64,000 nucleotides of DNA from Oscillospiraceae bacterium. GTDB lineage: Bacteria; Bacillota; Clostridia; Saccharofermentanales; Saccharofermentanaceae. Under the pieces are notes generated by a model. That model was not told the origin of the DNA. It made no database searches and saw only the letters and a program-made list of their open reading frames with translations. Below are positions 8,359 to 15,891 of the stretch, piece after piece. The stretch is taken from NCBI GenBank assembly GCA_902764825.1, contig CACWXL010000001.1, positions 372,001-436,000 on the forward strand. The letters are read 5' to 3'. Positions within the stretch are counted from its first letter, which is position 1; every line of letters begins with the position of its first letter. The position numbers were made by a program, and so were the translations under genes.

Positions 8359-9152
8359 TCTGAGTGTTCCTCCTCATATATGTGTGCTGCTCTCGCGGTG
8401 AGAGCAGAAGAACCTTCTTCGTTAATGAACAAAGGGGCCAGCGCCTTGAATTCGGCATTTGGCGCGCCCTTCTTTCCTGCGATCAGGGCCAGAAACGCAT
8501 CCTTGGAAGCATTTGCGTGGACTGTAAGCAGTCTTACCGGCGTGATCTTGTATTTCGAATACAGCGAAAAGACCTCGGGCACCCTGTCCGGGCTTATGCA
8601 CATGACCGCATAACCACCGCTCGTGCGCGTCCTCAAAGACTGGACCCTAACAAAATCCTCCAGTACGCCGCAGTCAGCAAAGCGGGCAGCCTTCTCGTGC
8701 TCAGACTTGGCCGAAGCATCGGTAACAGAGCCCTTAGTTCCATCGTAAAAAGGCGGATTCATAAAGACAACGTCGTAGGCCTTATCCTTTACCGATGAAG
8801 GAAGATCGCGCAGATCACAATTATATGCAGTGATTCTGTCTGACAGGTTATTGAGCTTAATGTTTTCACAGAAAACTTCGTAAGCAAGCTCATTGATCTC
8901 AACACCGTCAATATGTGCATTCTTGCAGCGCGCTGAGGCAAGCAGCGATACGCCGCCCGTACCGCTTCCCAGCTCGAGCATCTCACAGGGCTTGCCGCGG
9001 CGCACAAAGCAGGAAGCGAACCATGCCAAAAGAACGCTTGCAGTATCAAGCTTATAGCAGTCTTTATGCTGCAAAAGCAGCAAACCGTCGCGCCCTAAAT
9101 CTTCAGGCACGATATCACAGCCTCCGATATTAACAACTAAAGGATCAGACAA
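8346..9152 (-). CDS. trmN6: tRNA1(Val) (adenine-37-N6)-methyltransferase-like protein
   Basis: 268 residues. A Rossmann-type SAM site is seen at LELGSGTGGVSLL and the N6-adenine methyltransferase motif NPPFYDGTKGS at about 130-140. The N-terminal LQHKDCYKLDTASVLLAWF matches the YfiC/YabB family that modifies A37 of tRNA-Val. The start is TTG at 9152 preceded by AAGGATAA. It lies 42 nt after the stop of a zinc-ribbon gene and overlaps rsmI. The family is clear; the exact tRNA target is inferred from homology. Confidence 0.88.
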   Translation of the reverse strand: MSDPLVVNIGGCDIVPEDLGRDGLLLLQHKDCYKLDTASVLLAWFASCFVRRGKPCEMLELGSGTGGVSLLASARCKNAHIDGVEINELAYEVFCENIKLNNLSDRITAYNCDLRDLPSSVKDKAYDVVFMNPPFYDGTKGSVTDASAKSEHEKAARFADCGVLEDFVRVQSLRTRTSGGYAVMCISPDRVPEVFSLYSKYKITPVRLLTVHANASKDAFLALIAGKKGAPNAEFKALAPLFINEEGSSALTARAAHIYEEEHSDCFI

Positions 9153-9194
9153 TTATCCTTACCGCCAATCTTAAAAGTTACAGCTATTATACAA

Positions 9195-10760
9195 TTATTT
9201 GGCAAGAACGCTGTCACCACGCGATTCAACGATCAAATTGCGCAGTTGTCTGAAATCATCCTCGATCTTCTTATTGCTTACCCGGTACGGGTAAGCCTCG
9301 CTGAGGAGCTTAGTTCTCTTCTGTTCCCTTTCGATGCTGAAATCCTTGCCATGGAAAGCAACATCCATCACAGCTGTACCGGCGTCAAAAGCTTTGACCT
9401 CGAGTTCGTTCTCATTGATCTTTTGCATGTTTCTCTTGTACTCTTCGCAATAGCCGACCATCTTTTCGACGTTCTCGAAAAAAGGCACGTTATGTACAGA
9501 TGCATGCTGTTTTGCCTCTCCCAGGCGTCTCCTGACTGCTTTATAGCTTGATACGTCAACATCATCAGTAAGATCGATATCACTGATCTTAGTCCATCCG
9601 CCCTCGCAGAGGACGCGACCGAGAAGCGCTTCAAAATCAGACGGATGTACCATAAGGATGCTGCTGAATCTCTGGTTGGCATCATCGTAAAAACCTGTAT
9701 TGAGCGAATTCAGAGCCTTTTCCATAGGAATGCCGAAGAACAGCGAGATGCCGTATGCAACACCGCAGTGGTCACACTGATAGACACGCTTATCTTTATT
9801 CAGAGCCAGTCTGGCAGCACACTTCGAACAAATAACGATCTCGGAAGGATCTATATTACTGTAATCGATTTGCGGTTCCTTCAAAGAAGCACTCTCTTTA
9901 CCGGAAACAGCGCTCTCCTGATCCCGGAGCTTGCTGATCCTGTCTGTAGCCGGATAAAGAGTTCTCAGTTTACGGTATTCTTCATCGTATCTGTTAAATC
10001 TCTCTTTTATCCTGCCACTGAAAGAATTTGTAATATCATCAACGGGTTTAAAATCCCGGTCATGCAGCTTATCCACAATAACTATGCAAACAATGATGAC
10101 AGCAACGACTGCGAGCGGAACCAGAAACGGTACAAGCAATGACTTTTCATCGTCAAATTTCCCGTTCATCCCGAGCATTACCAGGAGCATGACGGCAATA
10201 GCCACCCATGTAAGGATCACGGGAACCGTATTACTTCTGTTTAATAATCTCTCGTTCTTAAAATCCGTAACGAGCTTATCATTTACTTTACGACCGATCT
10301 GTTCAGATGACAGTTCGGATTCTTCTTTCCGGAGCCTGGCCACATCCTCTTTGACAGAGACAAGTTCATACATCTTTCCGAAGTATAAAGATCCATTCTT
10401 CTCAGTATTTCTCTTTGCTTTCAGGATCGATTTTCTGACATTAACAACATCATATTCAGGAAGGAGATCGGGGAATTCCAGCCTGTCTGCAGAAGTGACC
10501 TTAAGATCACAAAGAACAACTCCCAGATTCGCTTCAAAGTTTTTGGGGTCATATTTCAAAATGGCTTTGTATTTCTCCCTGGCCGCATCGAAAGACTCGT
10601 TCTTAAGCAAGGATCTGGCCTGCTCCATTACTTCATCGCCATGGAAATCCAGCACATCAAACGCCGTACCGCAGAACGGACATTCAAAAAACTCCTGATC
10701 AGAATCGAAGTTCAGGACGCCTGCACATTTTGAACATGTATAACTCTTTAACATTGCCAT
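9195..10760 (-). CDS. Zinc-ribbon/TPR membrane protein, paralog A (two modules)
   Basis: 521 residues with an internal duplication. Module 1: a CxxC...CxxC zinc ribbon (CSKCAGVLNF ... CPFCGTAFD, residues 9-34), then a TPR-like hairpin (SFDAAREKYKAILKYDPKNF). Two membrane helices follow at roughly 178-196 and 208-228. Module 2 starts near residue 310 with a second ribbon (CSKCAARL ... CDHCGVAYG) and another TPR-like unit (YDDANQRFSSILMVHPSDF). It begins MAMLKSYTC, like MALLKSYSC and MAILKSNVC in its paralogs, which supports the ATG at 10760; GAGG precedes it. It follows paralog B by 10 nt. No known function; it may sense or scaffold at the membrane. Confidence 0.85.
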   Translation of the reverse strand: MAMLKSYTCSKCAGVLNFDSDQEFFECPFCGTAFDVLDFHGDEVMEQARSLLKNESFDAAREKYKAILKYDPKNFEANLGVVLCDLKVTSADRLEFPDLLPEYDVVNVRKSILKAKRNTEKNGSLYFGKMYELVSVKEDVARLRKEESELSSEQIGRKVNDKLVTDFKNERLLNRSNTVPVILTWVAIAVMLLVMLGMNGKFDDEKSLLVPFLVPLAVVAVIIVCIVIVDKLHDRDFKPVDDITNSFSGRIKERFNRYDEEYRKLRTLYPATDRISKLRDQESAVSGKESASLKEPQIDYSNIDPSEIVICSKCAARLALNKDKRVYQCDHCGVAYGISLFFGIPMEKALNSLNTGFYDDANQRFSSILMVHPSDFEALLGRVLCEGGWTKISDIDLTDDVDVSSYKAVRRRLGEAKQHASVHNVPFFENVEKMVGYCEEYKRNMQKINENELEVKAFDAGTAVMDVAFHGKDFSIEREQKRTKLLSEAYPYRVSNKKIEDDFRQLRNLIVESRGDSVLAK

Positions 10761-10770
10761 GCATTTTTCC

Positions 10771-12303
10771 TCATCTTACGAAAGAACGGTTACGGTAATC
10801 TGTTACGACCTTTGCTTTCAGCTCATCAAATCCGGTCTTGGCATTATGCTTTTTCAGCAGTTCTTCTTTTCTCCACTTTATGTAATCAGATTGATTTTTA
10901 AGTTCGGAATCATCATTATTCTTCAGGAAAGTAATTCTGTTCTTCGAAATGTATTCAAGCTTGCTGCTGAAGACTGATGCTGCCTGTGTGGCCTTCACAT
11001 AATCAATATAAAATACGGCCAGCTTCCTTATATCTTCCAAAACGGGCTTATCTTCTTCGGAAACATGGGAAACTGCATCATCAACACGTTCCAAGATATT
11101 TTTCAGTCTGACATCCGATACGGCGAGATCAGTCAGAGCGATATCACTCACGGTCTTCCATTTTCCTGCACAAAGCACCCTTCCTAAGAGCGCTTCAAAG
11201 GAATTGGGATCTGTCATCAGCATATGAGAGAACCTCTGATCTGCTTCAGCAAAATCGTTCTCCTCGATCGCTTTTTTCGCCTTCTCCAAAGGATTGCCGA
11301 AGAACAGCGAAGCACCATAAGCAACGCCGCATGATCTGCACTCGTAAAGATTCTTCTCTTTATCCAGAGTCAAAAGGCCGCCGCACTTATTGCAGATGAC
11401 AGTCTTCTCAATATCGATGAAAGGATCATTTACGACTGAATTATCATGCTTTGGCTGCGGCAAGGGGTTCTCATAAGCCTTGGGATCAGGAACGATCTTC
11501 TTGAGCTTGATATATGTATTCATGTACTCATGTCTGATTTCCTTCATCTTGGCAACTGCCGCATCATCTATCTTGAATTGGGTCTTCATCTTATCATCGA
11601 GACTCTTTTCAATATTCTTTTTCGCAGAAGCATAATGGATCTTCAGGCAAATGCCGACGATAGCGACGACCAAAACAAAAGCGATGGTTATCCACCACAT
11701 CTGAAATACGAGCGAAAAAGCAAATATGACAGGCAGGAATCTTGTAGCTAAGAATCCGATGGCCTTCTTATACCCGTCGAAAGTAGCTTCCTCCTCCTCT
11801 TCGACACTCATGATCTGATAACTCATGTTTCTGAAATGCATGTTTTGTTTTTCTGAAGCCTCATTTGCTTCAGCACCGCTCTCTAAATAATCACGGGCAA
11901 TTTCAAACATCCTGACAAGCAGACCGAAATACTCGTTTTCTTCCGGCAGGGCCTCCCCTGCTTTTTTAGCAGCCTGGATCCCGGCTTTAAGATCCGAATC
12001 TTCCAGATACTCGATCCTGCAGAGTCTGTTTACAGCAGTGATCCTGCCTTCAGCAAGGATCATACCCTGAAGAGCTTCAAAGTCTCTGGGATTCCTGTTA
12101 AGTATCGCCTGGAATTTATCTTTTGCAGTAGAATAGTTGCCTCTGTTAAGGCTGATATTTCCCTGTCTGATCAGGTCTCCTCTGTGGAAATCCGTAAAAG
12201 CAAATTCGCCGCCGCAGAAAGGACAACCGAATACTTCCTGATTCTCATCGAAATTCAGGACACCCCCGCACTTAACGCAGGAATAACTTTTAAGCAATGC
12301 CAT
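10771..12303 (-). CDS. Zinc-ribbon/TPR membrane protein, paralog B (two modules)
   Basis: 510 residues with the same architecture as its downstream neighbour: ribbon CVKCGGVLNF ... CPFCGGEFA at the N-terminus, TPR-like segment NYSTAKDKFQAILNRNPRDF, a pair of membrane helices around 190-225, then ribbon CNKCGGLLTL ... CRSCGVAYG and TPR-like DFAEADQRFSHMLMTDPNSF. The sequences flanking the second ribbon (ASLFFGNPLEKA, EALLGRVLC, DIALTDL) closely match paralog A, showing a tandem duplication. A weak ribosome site (AAGGG) precedes the ATG. The two genes form an operon that may run on into trmN6-rsmI. Function unknown. Confidence 0.85.
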   Translation of the reverse strand: MALLKSYSCVKCGGVLNFDENQEVFGCPFCGGEFAFTDFHRGDLIRQGNISLNRGNYSTAKDKFQAILNRNPRDFEALQGMILAEGRITAVNRLCRIEYLEDSDLKAGIQAAKKAGEALPEENEYFGLLVRMFEIARDYLESGAEANEASEKQNMHFRNMSYQIMSVEEEEEATFDGYKKAIGFLATRFLPVIFAFSLVFQMWWITIAFVLVVAIVGICLKIHYASAKKNIEKSLDDKMKTQFKIDDAAVAKMKEIRHEYMNTYIKLKKIVPDPKAYENPLPQPKHDNSVVNDPFIDIEKTVICNKCGGLLTLDKEKNLYECRSCGVAYGASLFFGNPLEKAKKAIEENDFAEADQRFSHMLMTDPNSFEALLGRVLCAGKWKTVSDIALTDLAVSDVRLKNILERVDDAVSHVSEEDKPVLEDIRKLAVFYIDYVKATQAASVFSSKLEYISKNRITFLKNNDDSELKNQSDYIKWRKEELLKKHNAKTGFDELKAKVVTDYRNRSFVR

Positions 12304-12355
12304 TTCTGATCAACCCTTATACCCTATAACCCCGGAATGAACCGGCAATCCAACA

Positions 12356-12392
12356 CCACAATTTATATTATACAAATATTTATATTTTGTGG
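12356..12392 (-). promoter_or_regulatory. AT-rich palindrome overlapping a possible -10 of the zinc-ribbon operon
   Basis: CCACAA and TTGTGG arms enclose an AT-rich inverted segment. On the minus strand a TATAAT lies at 12367-12372, about 65 nt before the paralog B start. No -35 box is apparent at the right spacing, which would fit an activator-dependent promoter or an operator; this is inference. Confidence 0.4.
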
Positions 12393-12427
12393 GGGATTTT
12401 TCGAAAAGAGTCGACCTTATAAAGCCC

Positions 12428-12892
12428 TTATTTCTTCAGTCTGTTAAGTGCTTCCTGCATCTTCTTGTTCTCGGCTTTTTCTTCCAAGCGCATGATGAAT
12501 GCGCTCATTACCGAGCATACAGAGAACGATATTATAAATCCGATCCATGCAGCGGGATCGTTCAGAGGGAACCATCCGAAGCATACTGCAACAATAATTA
12601 TCGCTACCATGAGAGTCATGAAGAACAGGATATGCCTTACGATCAGAGACATGTTCTTTATCAGAAGATCCGTCAGGAAGATATTCTGTGCGATCGTAGT
12701 GATAATTCCCATCAGGAACAGCTGAAGCATCATTGCTGACGAGAGGCCCTTTGAGCCCAGAGCAAATAATGTCGATACACTGCCGGCCTGATCACCTATA
12801 AAGAAGTTGATCGCAATGAAGATCAATATAACTATTCCGTAGCAGGTAAAGAGTTCTTTTATATATTCGAAAACACTTTTTCGTTCTTCCAT
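12428..12892 (-). CDS. DUF3021-like four-helix membrane protein
   Basis: 154 residues with four hydrophobic helices (about 17-33, 50-70, 82-105, 111-130) and a short charged C-terminal tail. Length, topology and position immediately after a LytTR regulator match the DUF3021 family, which in Firmicutes is a partner of LytTR regulators and often antagonises them (LytTR regulatory systems). The ATG overlaps the LytTR stop by one base (TAATG), so translation is coupled. It probably keeps the regulator inactive at the membrane; that mechanism is inferred from described systems of this type. Confidence 0.8.
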   Translation of the reverse strand: MEERKSVFEYIKELFTCYGIVILIFIAINFFIGDQAGSVSTLFALGSKGLSSAMMLQLFLMGIITTIAQNIFLTDLLIKNMSLIVRHILFFMTLMVAIIIVAVCFGWFPLNDPAAWIGFIISFSVCSVMSAFIMRLEEKAENKKMQEALNRLKK

Positions 12893-13335
12893 TATCTTAA
12901 CCCCAACTTTCTTCTTAGCTCATCAGAATACATGCGTGATACGACTATCTGTTCGCCGTTCTGCAAAGTAATCCTTATCTTGCGGTTAACGTCAGTCTTA
13001 AGGCTCTTGATCTTCCTAAGGTTCACGATGCTCTGCTTGCTTATGCGCAGAAAATCACGCTCGGCAAGCTGCTGCTCGAGTTCATAGAGCTTAAGTTCTG
13101 ACTCATAAGTATCGACGTTTGTGTATACGAAAGTCTTCCTGTCGACCGCCTCAACATACAAGATCTTATCCGTGTCAAGAAGCACGGTCTCATTATCCTT
13201 CCGCACCGCTATCTGCATGTCGATCATGCGCATCATTGCGACCATCCTCTCGATGTCGTTATTAAGATGCGGTGCACGGATTATGACTTCTATATCGTCA
13301 TATTTGCCGTCTATATCAAGATTGATCTTCATCAT
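12892..13335 (-). CDS. LytTR-family DNA-binding regulator
   Basis: 147 residues. The C-terminal ~100 residues form a LytTR domain: ILYVEAVDRKTFVYT, LYELEQQLAERDFLRISKQ, SIVNLRKIKSL and GEQIVVSRMYSDEL are its usual segments. There is no response-regulator receiver domain, as in LytTR regulatory system proteins. Its start overlaps the ABC permease stop by 4 nt, and a DUF3021-like gene follows. A 21-bp direct repeat upstream of the operon (14945-14980) is its likely binding site, so it probably controls its own operon. Confidence 0.9.
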   Translation of the reverse strand: MMKINLDIDGKYDDIEVIIRAPHLNNDIERMVAMMRMIDMQIAVRKDNETVLLDTDKILYVEAVDRKTFVYTNVDTYESELKLYELEQQLAERDFLRISKQSIVNLRKIKSLKTDVNRKIRITLQNGEQIVVSRMYSDELRRKLGLR

Positions 13336-14018
13336 TCAAGTCCTTTTTTCCTGAAAGCCGCGAAAAAGAGCACGACCGCCAGCACTGCATTCACCACAAG
13401 GATCAATATGCTCTCCGTCTTAATTCCCTCAAAAGACATCTGGTTCATCAGGACTCTGAGCTGCTGCGTATAAAAGACCCTGGCGACCTTCTCTATTTTA
13501 TCATTGAACATAGCGAGCATGGGCGAAAATGAGAAAACCATCATGACCGGCACAAAGAGCGATGTCGCAGACATCTGGTTTGATGCAAAGACTCCGATGC
13601 ACGCACCGATAACGACAGAGATCACTAATCCTGCTGCCATAATGCCAAGGTAGAAAGGAATGTCTGATGCAGGAAGCCCTGTTGCCATAATTCCTGCGCC
13701 CGCCATGCAGAGCGTCCAGACATAGAGTCCGACACCTAGAAGATATTCCCACGGCTTGACGTTTGCCATCATGAGAACTCTGAGAGTGTTCTTCTCCTTC
13801 TCTTCCGAGATGATCGCCGCAGCCGATGTGATCGGAGCCATTCCGAGAAACATGACAGAGAACAGTTTGGTAAAGAACAGTTCCGGCATGTCAGGGATCT
13901 TGACCGCATTTTCCATCAGGAGAGTCATCGCGGGAAACATTATAAACTGGATAAGGACAGTCTTGTTCTTCAGCGTGTCCTTCAACTGCTTTTTAAAGAT
14001 TACTCCGGCATTACGCAT
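13332..14018 (-). CDS. ABC-2 type transporter permease
   Basis: I start it at the ATG at 14018 (228 residues), with GAGGAG upstream; a longer frame to 14108 lacks a ribosome site and would overlap the ATPase gene by almost 100 nt. About six membrane helices follow a short cytoplasmic N-terminus (VIFKKQLKDTLKNKTVLIQF), and IISEEKEKNTLRVLMMA is the characteristic cytoplasmic loop of ABC-2 exporters. It pairs with the ATPase encoded just upstream (8-nt overlap). The substrate is unknown; small peptides or drugs are possible. Confidence 0.88.
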   Translation of the reverse strand: MRNAGVIFKKQLKDTLKNKTVLIQFIMFPAMTLLMENAVKIPDMPELFFTKLFSVMFLGMAPITSAAAIISEEKEKNTLRVLMMANVKPWEYLLGVGLYVWTLCMAGAGIMATGLPASDIPFYLGIMAAGLVISVVIGACIGVFASNQMSATSLFVPVMMVFSFSPMLAMFNDKIEKVARVFYTQQLRVLMNQMSFEGIKTESILILVVNAVLAVVLFFAAFRKKGLE

Positions 14019-14874
14019 ATCTGATCTCCTCTTCTGCTTCAAGTTTTCTTCCGGTAAGTTCGATGAACACGGTCTCAAGTGTCGGTTCAGACGAATGTAT
14101 CGTCTCAAGTCTTCCCTGCTCTATGAGCCTGCCGATCTCGCCTGCCGATTCCGCATCATGCGCGAAAGAGACGTCTCCGCCGGTCTTTAGATGGATATTT
14201 ATCTTCTTCTGGTGGTTATATCTTCTGCAGATCTCAGATGGCTGCCCCCGTTCGACGATCTTTCCTTCATTCAGGAGCGCGACCTCATCACAGAGCACTG
14301 TCGCTTCCTCCATATTGTGTGTCGTAAGGAAGACCGTGCAGCCTGCATCCCTGCGTGCTTTTATGAGCCTGTGAATGTACTTCATCGTCATGGGATCCAA
14401 GCCGCTCGTGGGTTCATCAAGGAATAAGATCTTCGGTTCAATGAGAAATACTCGTGCAAGCTTTAGTCTCGCGAGCATTCCTTTCGAGAGCTTTGCCGCA
14501 GGCTTTTTTGCACTGTCAGCAAGGCCGACTTCTTCAAGCGCTTTTCCAATGCCTGAATAAGGAATGCCGTAGATATCACAGAAGACCTTAAGGTTATCTG
14601 CAACCGACAGTCTGTCGTAGACACCGTGATCGTCCATCATGATGCCGATCTGCTTTTTGTCATCACCTGTCAGATCTTTTACGTTCTTTCCGAAAACATG
14701 AACTTCGCCTGAGTCTGCACCCAGCTGTCCCGTGATTATCTTTATGAGTGTCGTCTTGCCGGCGCCTGAAGGTCCGAGCAGTCCGAAGACCGTGCCGGAC
14801 TTTATATCCAGATCGATCCCGGAAAGGACCGTCTTGCCGGCAAAGCTTTTAAATATGCCTTTAGTTGTGATCAT
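14011..14874 (-). CDS. ABC transporter ATP-binding protein
   Basis: The ATG at 14874 (287 residues) has AAGGAG 7 nt upstream and is preferred over an in-frame ATG at 14934. Walker A GPSGAGKTT, Q-loop region, signature LSKGMLARLKLA, Walker B KILFLDEPTSGLD and switch His (TTHNME) are all present. After the nucleotide-binding domain comes a ~70-residue tail with SFAHDAES and TLETVFIELTGRKL, typical of CcmA/NatA-type exporter ATPases. First gene of an operon with permease, LytTR regulator and DUF3021 protein. Confidence 0.93.
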   Translation of the reverse strand: MITTKGIFKSFAGKTVLSGIDLDIKSGTVFGLLGPSGAGKTTLIKIITGQLGADSGEVHVFGKNVKDLTGDDKKQIGIMMDDHGVYDRLSVADNLKVFCDIYGIPYSGIGKALEEVGLADSAKKPAAKLSKGMLARLKLARVFLIEPKILFLDEPTSGLDPMTMKYIHRLIKARRDAGCTVFLTTHNMEEATVLCDEVALLNEGKIVERGQPSEICRRYNHQKKINIHLKTGGDVSFAHDAESAGEIGRLIEQGRLETIHSSEPTLETVFIELTGRKLEAEEEIRYA

Positions 14875-14944
14875 GAAATGTCTCCTTTTTTCCTTTGCCG
14901 GCTCGAAAATAGCAAAGTCCAAAAGGGCATTCAACGGCTTACAA

Positions 14945-14980
14945 CATGAGTTGCCAAATGCGCGTCATGAGTTGCCAAAA
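14945..14980 (-). promoter_or_regulatory. Direct-repeat operator, probable LytTR site
   Basis: CATGAGTTGCCAAA occurs twice, at 14945-14958 and 14966-14979, exactly 21 bp apart. Direct repeats about two helical turns apart are the usual layout of LytTR-protein sites. They lie 71-106 bp upstream of the ABC ATPase start, at the head of the operon that encodes a LytTR regulator. Assignment to that regulator is inference. Confidence 0.7.
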
Positions 14981-14990
14981 AGCTTATATT

Positions 14991-15686
14991 TTAGATAAAT
15001 TCCGGATCCGTGAATTCAACGCCGTTTTCCAGCAATTCCTCAATGAAGATCTTATAGTAACCCGGGACAAGTTCTTCCGTCTCATCATGTGCATGAAGAA
15101 GGAGAATGTGGGAACTGTTGTCATTAAGGAGCACGGCACCGTCTTCCGGCTCCTTGTCGTGGATCCTCTTCATTACATCTTCCAAACCGAATCCGCTGCC
15201 CGGCCTGATGCAGTATTCCGCAAAATCGAATGTCCAGAATGTATCGATGTCCTTATCAAGTCCGCGCTCACTCCACCAGGGATATCCGAGTTCCGTATCC
15301 TTAACCTTGTCAAAACCGTTGTCCTTAAGAAAAGCCTGCAGAAGCTCCTTATTATCTCCACCCTTGTCACCGTACGGGAAACGGAACGGCCTGAAGCGTC
15401 TTTTAACTCCTGCCTGCTCATAGAAACGGTCAAGGACCTCTTCGTTCTTTAATATCTCTTCCTTAGCCTCTTCGAAGCTTATCTCAGAGAAATGCGGATG
15501 GGAATAACTGTGGTTGCCCACGATCATCCCGTGCTTTAACGCATAGACCAGCTCGTCAGGGTGGTTCTCGGCCCACTGTCCAACCATGAACATAATGGCT
15601 TTGATGTTCTTACTGCAAAGATAATCAACAATTGCCGGTGTGTTCTCAGATGAAACGTCATCTATCGTAAGTAATGCTCTGATCAT
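14991..15686 (-). CDS. Polysaccharide deacetylase (NodB-homology) family protein
   Basis: 231 residues. NodB motifs are visible: LLTIDDVSSENTPAI (the TFDD motif as TIDD), GNHSYSHPHFS (the H-x-x-x-H zinc motif), FRFPYGDKG (motif 3) and LLHAHDETEELV near the C-terminus. Such enzymes remove N- or O-acetyl groups from cell-wall sugars or xylan. No signal peptide or membrane helix is seen, so it appears cytoplasmic or secreted by another route. The DUF6472-like gene lies 19 nt upstream on the same strand. Confidence 0.85.
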   Translation of the reverse strand: MIRALLTIDDVSSENTPAIVDYLCSKNIKAIMFMVGQWAENHPDELVYALKHGMIVGNHSYSHPHFSEISFEEAKEEILKNEEVLDRFYEQAGVKRRFRPFRFPYGDKGGDNKELLQAFLKDNGFDKVKDTELGYPWWSERGLDKDIDTFWTFDFAEYCIRPGSGFGLEDVMKRIHDKEPEDGAVLLNDNSSHILLLHAHDETEELVPGYYKIFIEELLENGVEFTDPEFI

Positions 15687-15705
15687 TTTCTCTCCCGTTG
15701 TAAGA

Positions 15706-15879
15706 TCACATCTGGTGCCTTACGGTCTTATATTCATCACCGTCCTTATAGAACGGGCATTCTTTTGTAGGACGGCTCGAAAATCTTATGACCTCATCTT
15801 CATCAAGATCAAGATCGCAGACAGCTTCGCCTGTCTCTTCGTCTATGTATGCATACTGGCATGTCTCACAGCTGGCCAT
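15706..15879 (-). CDS. DUF6472-like small Cys-containing protein
   Basis: 57 residues: starts MASCETCQYAYIDEETGEA and contains CDLDLDEDEVIRF and ECPFYKDGDEYKTVRHQM. Four cysteines (CxxC, then single C and C) suggest metal binding. The pattern fits the DUF6472 family of short clostridial proteins, as far as I recall it; no function is known. It is too short for most gene callers but has clear coding character, and sits 12 nt after the stop of the histidine kinase gene. Confidence 0.82.
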   Translation of the reverse strand: MASCETCQYAYIDEETGEAVCDLDLDEDEVIRFSSRPTKECPFYKDGDEYKTVRHQM

Positions 15880-15891
15880 AAAAACCTCTTC

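Noticed and set aside
9195..12303. Reading the two zinc-ribbon genes as one broken gene
   Set aside because: Each has its own start, ribbon pair and stop, and they align to each other end to end, so they are tandem duplicates.
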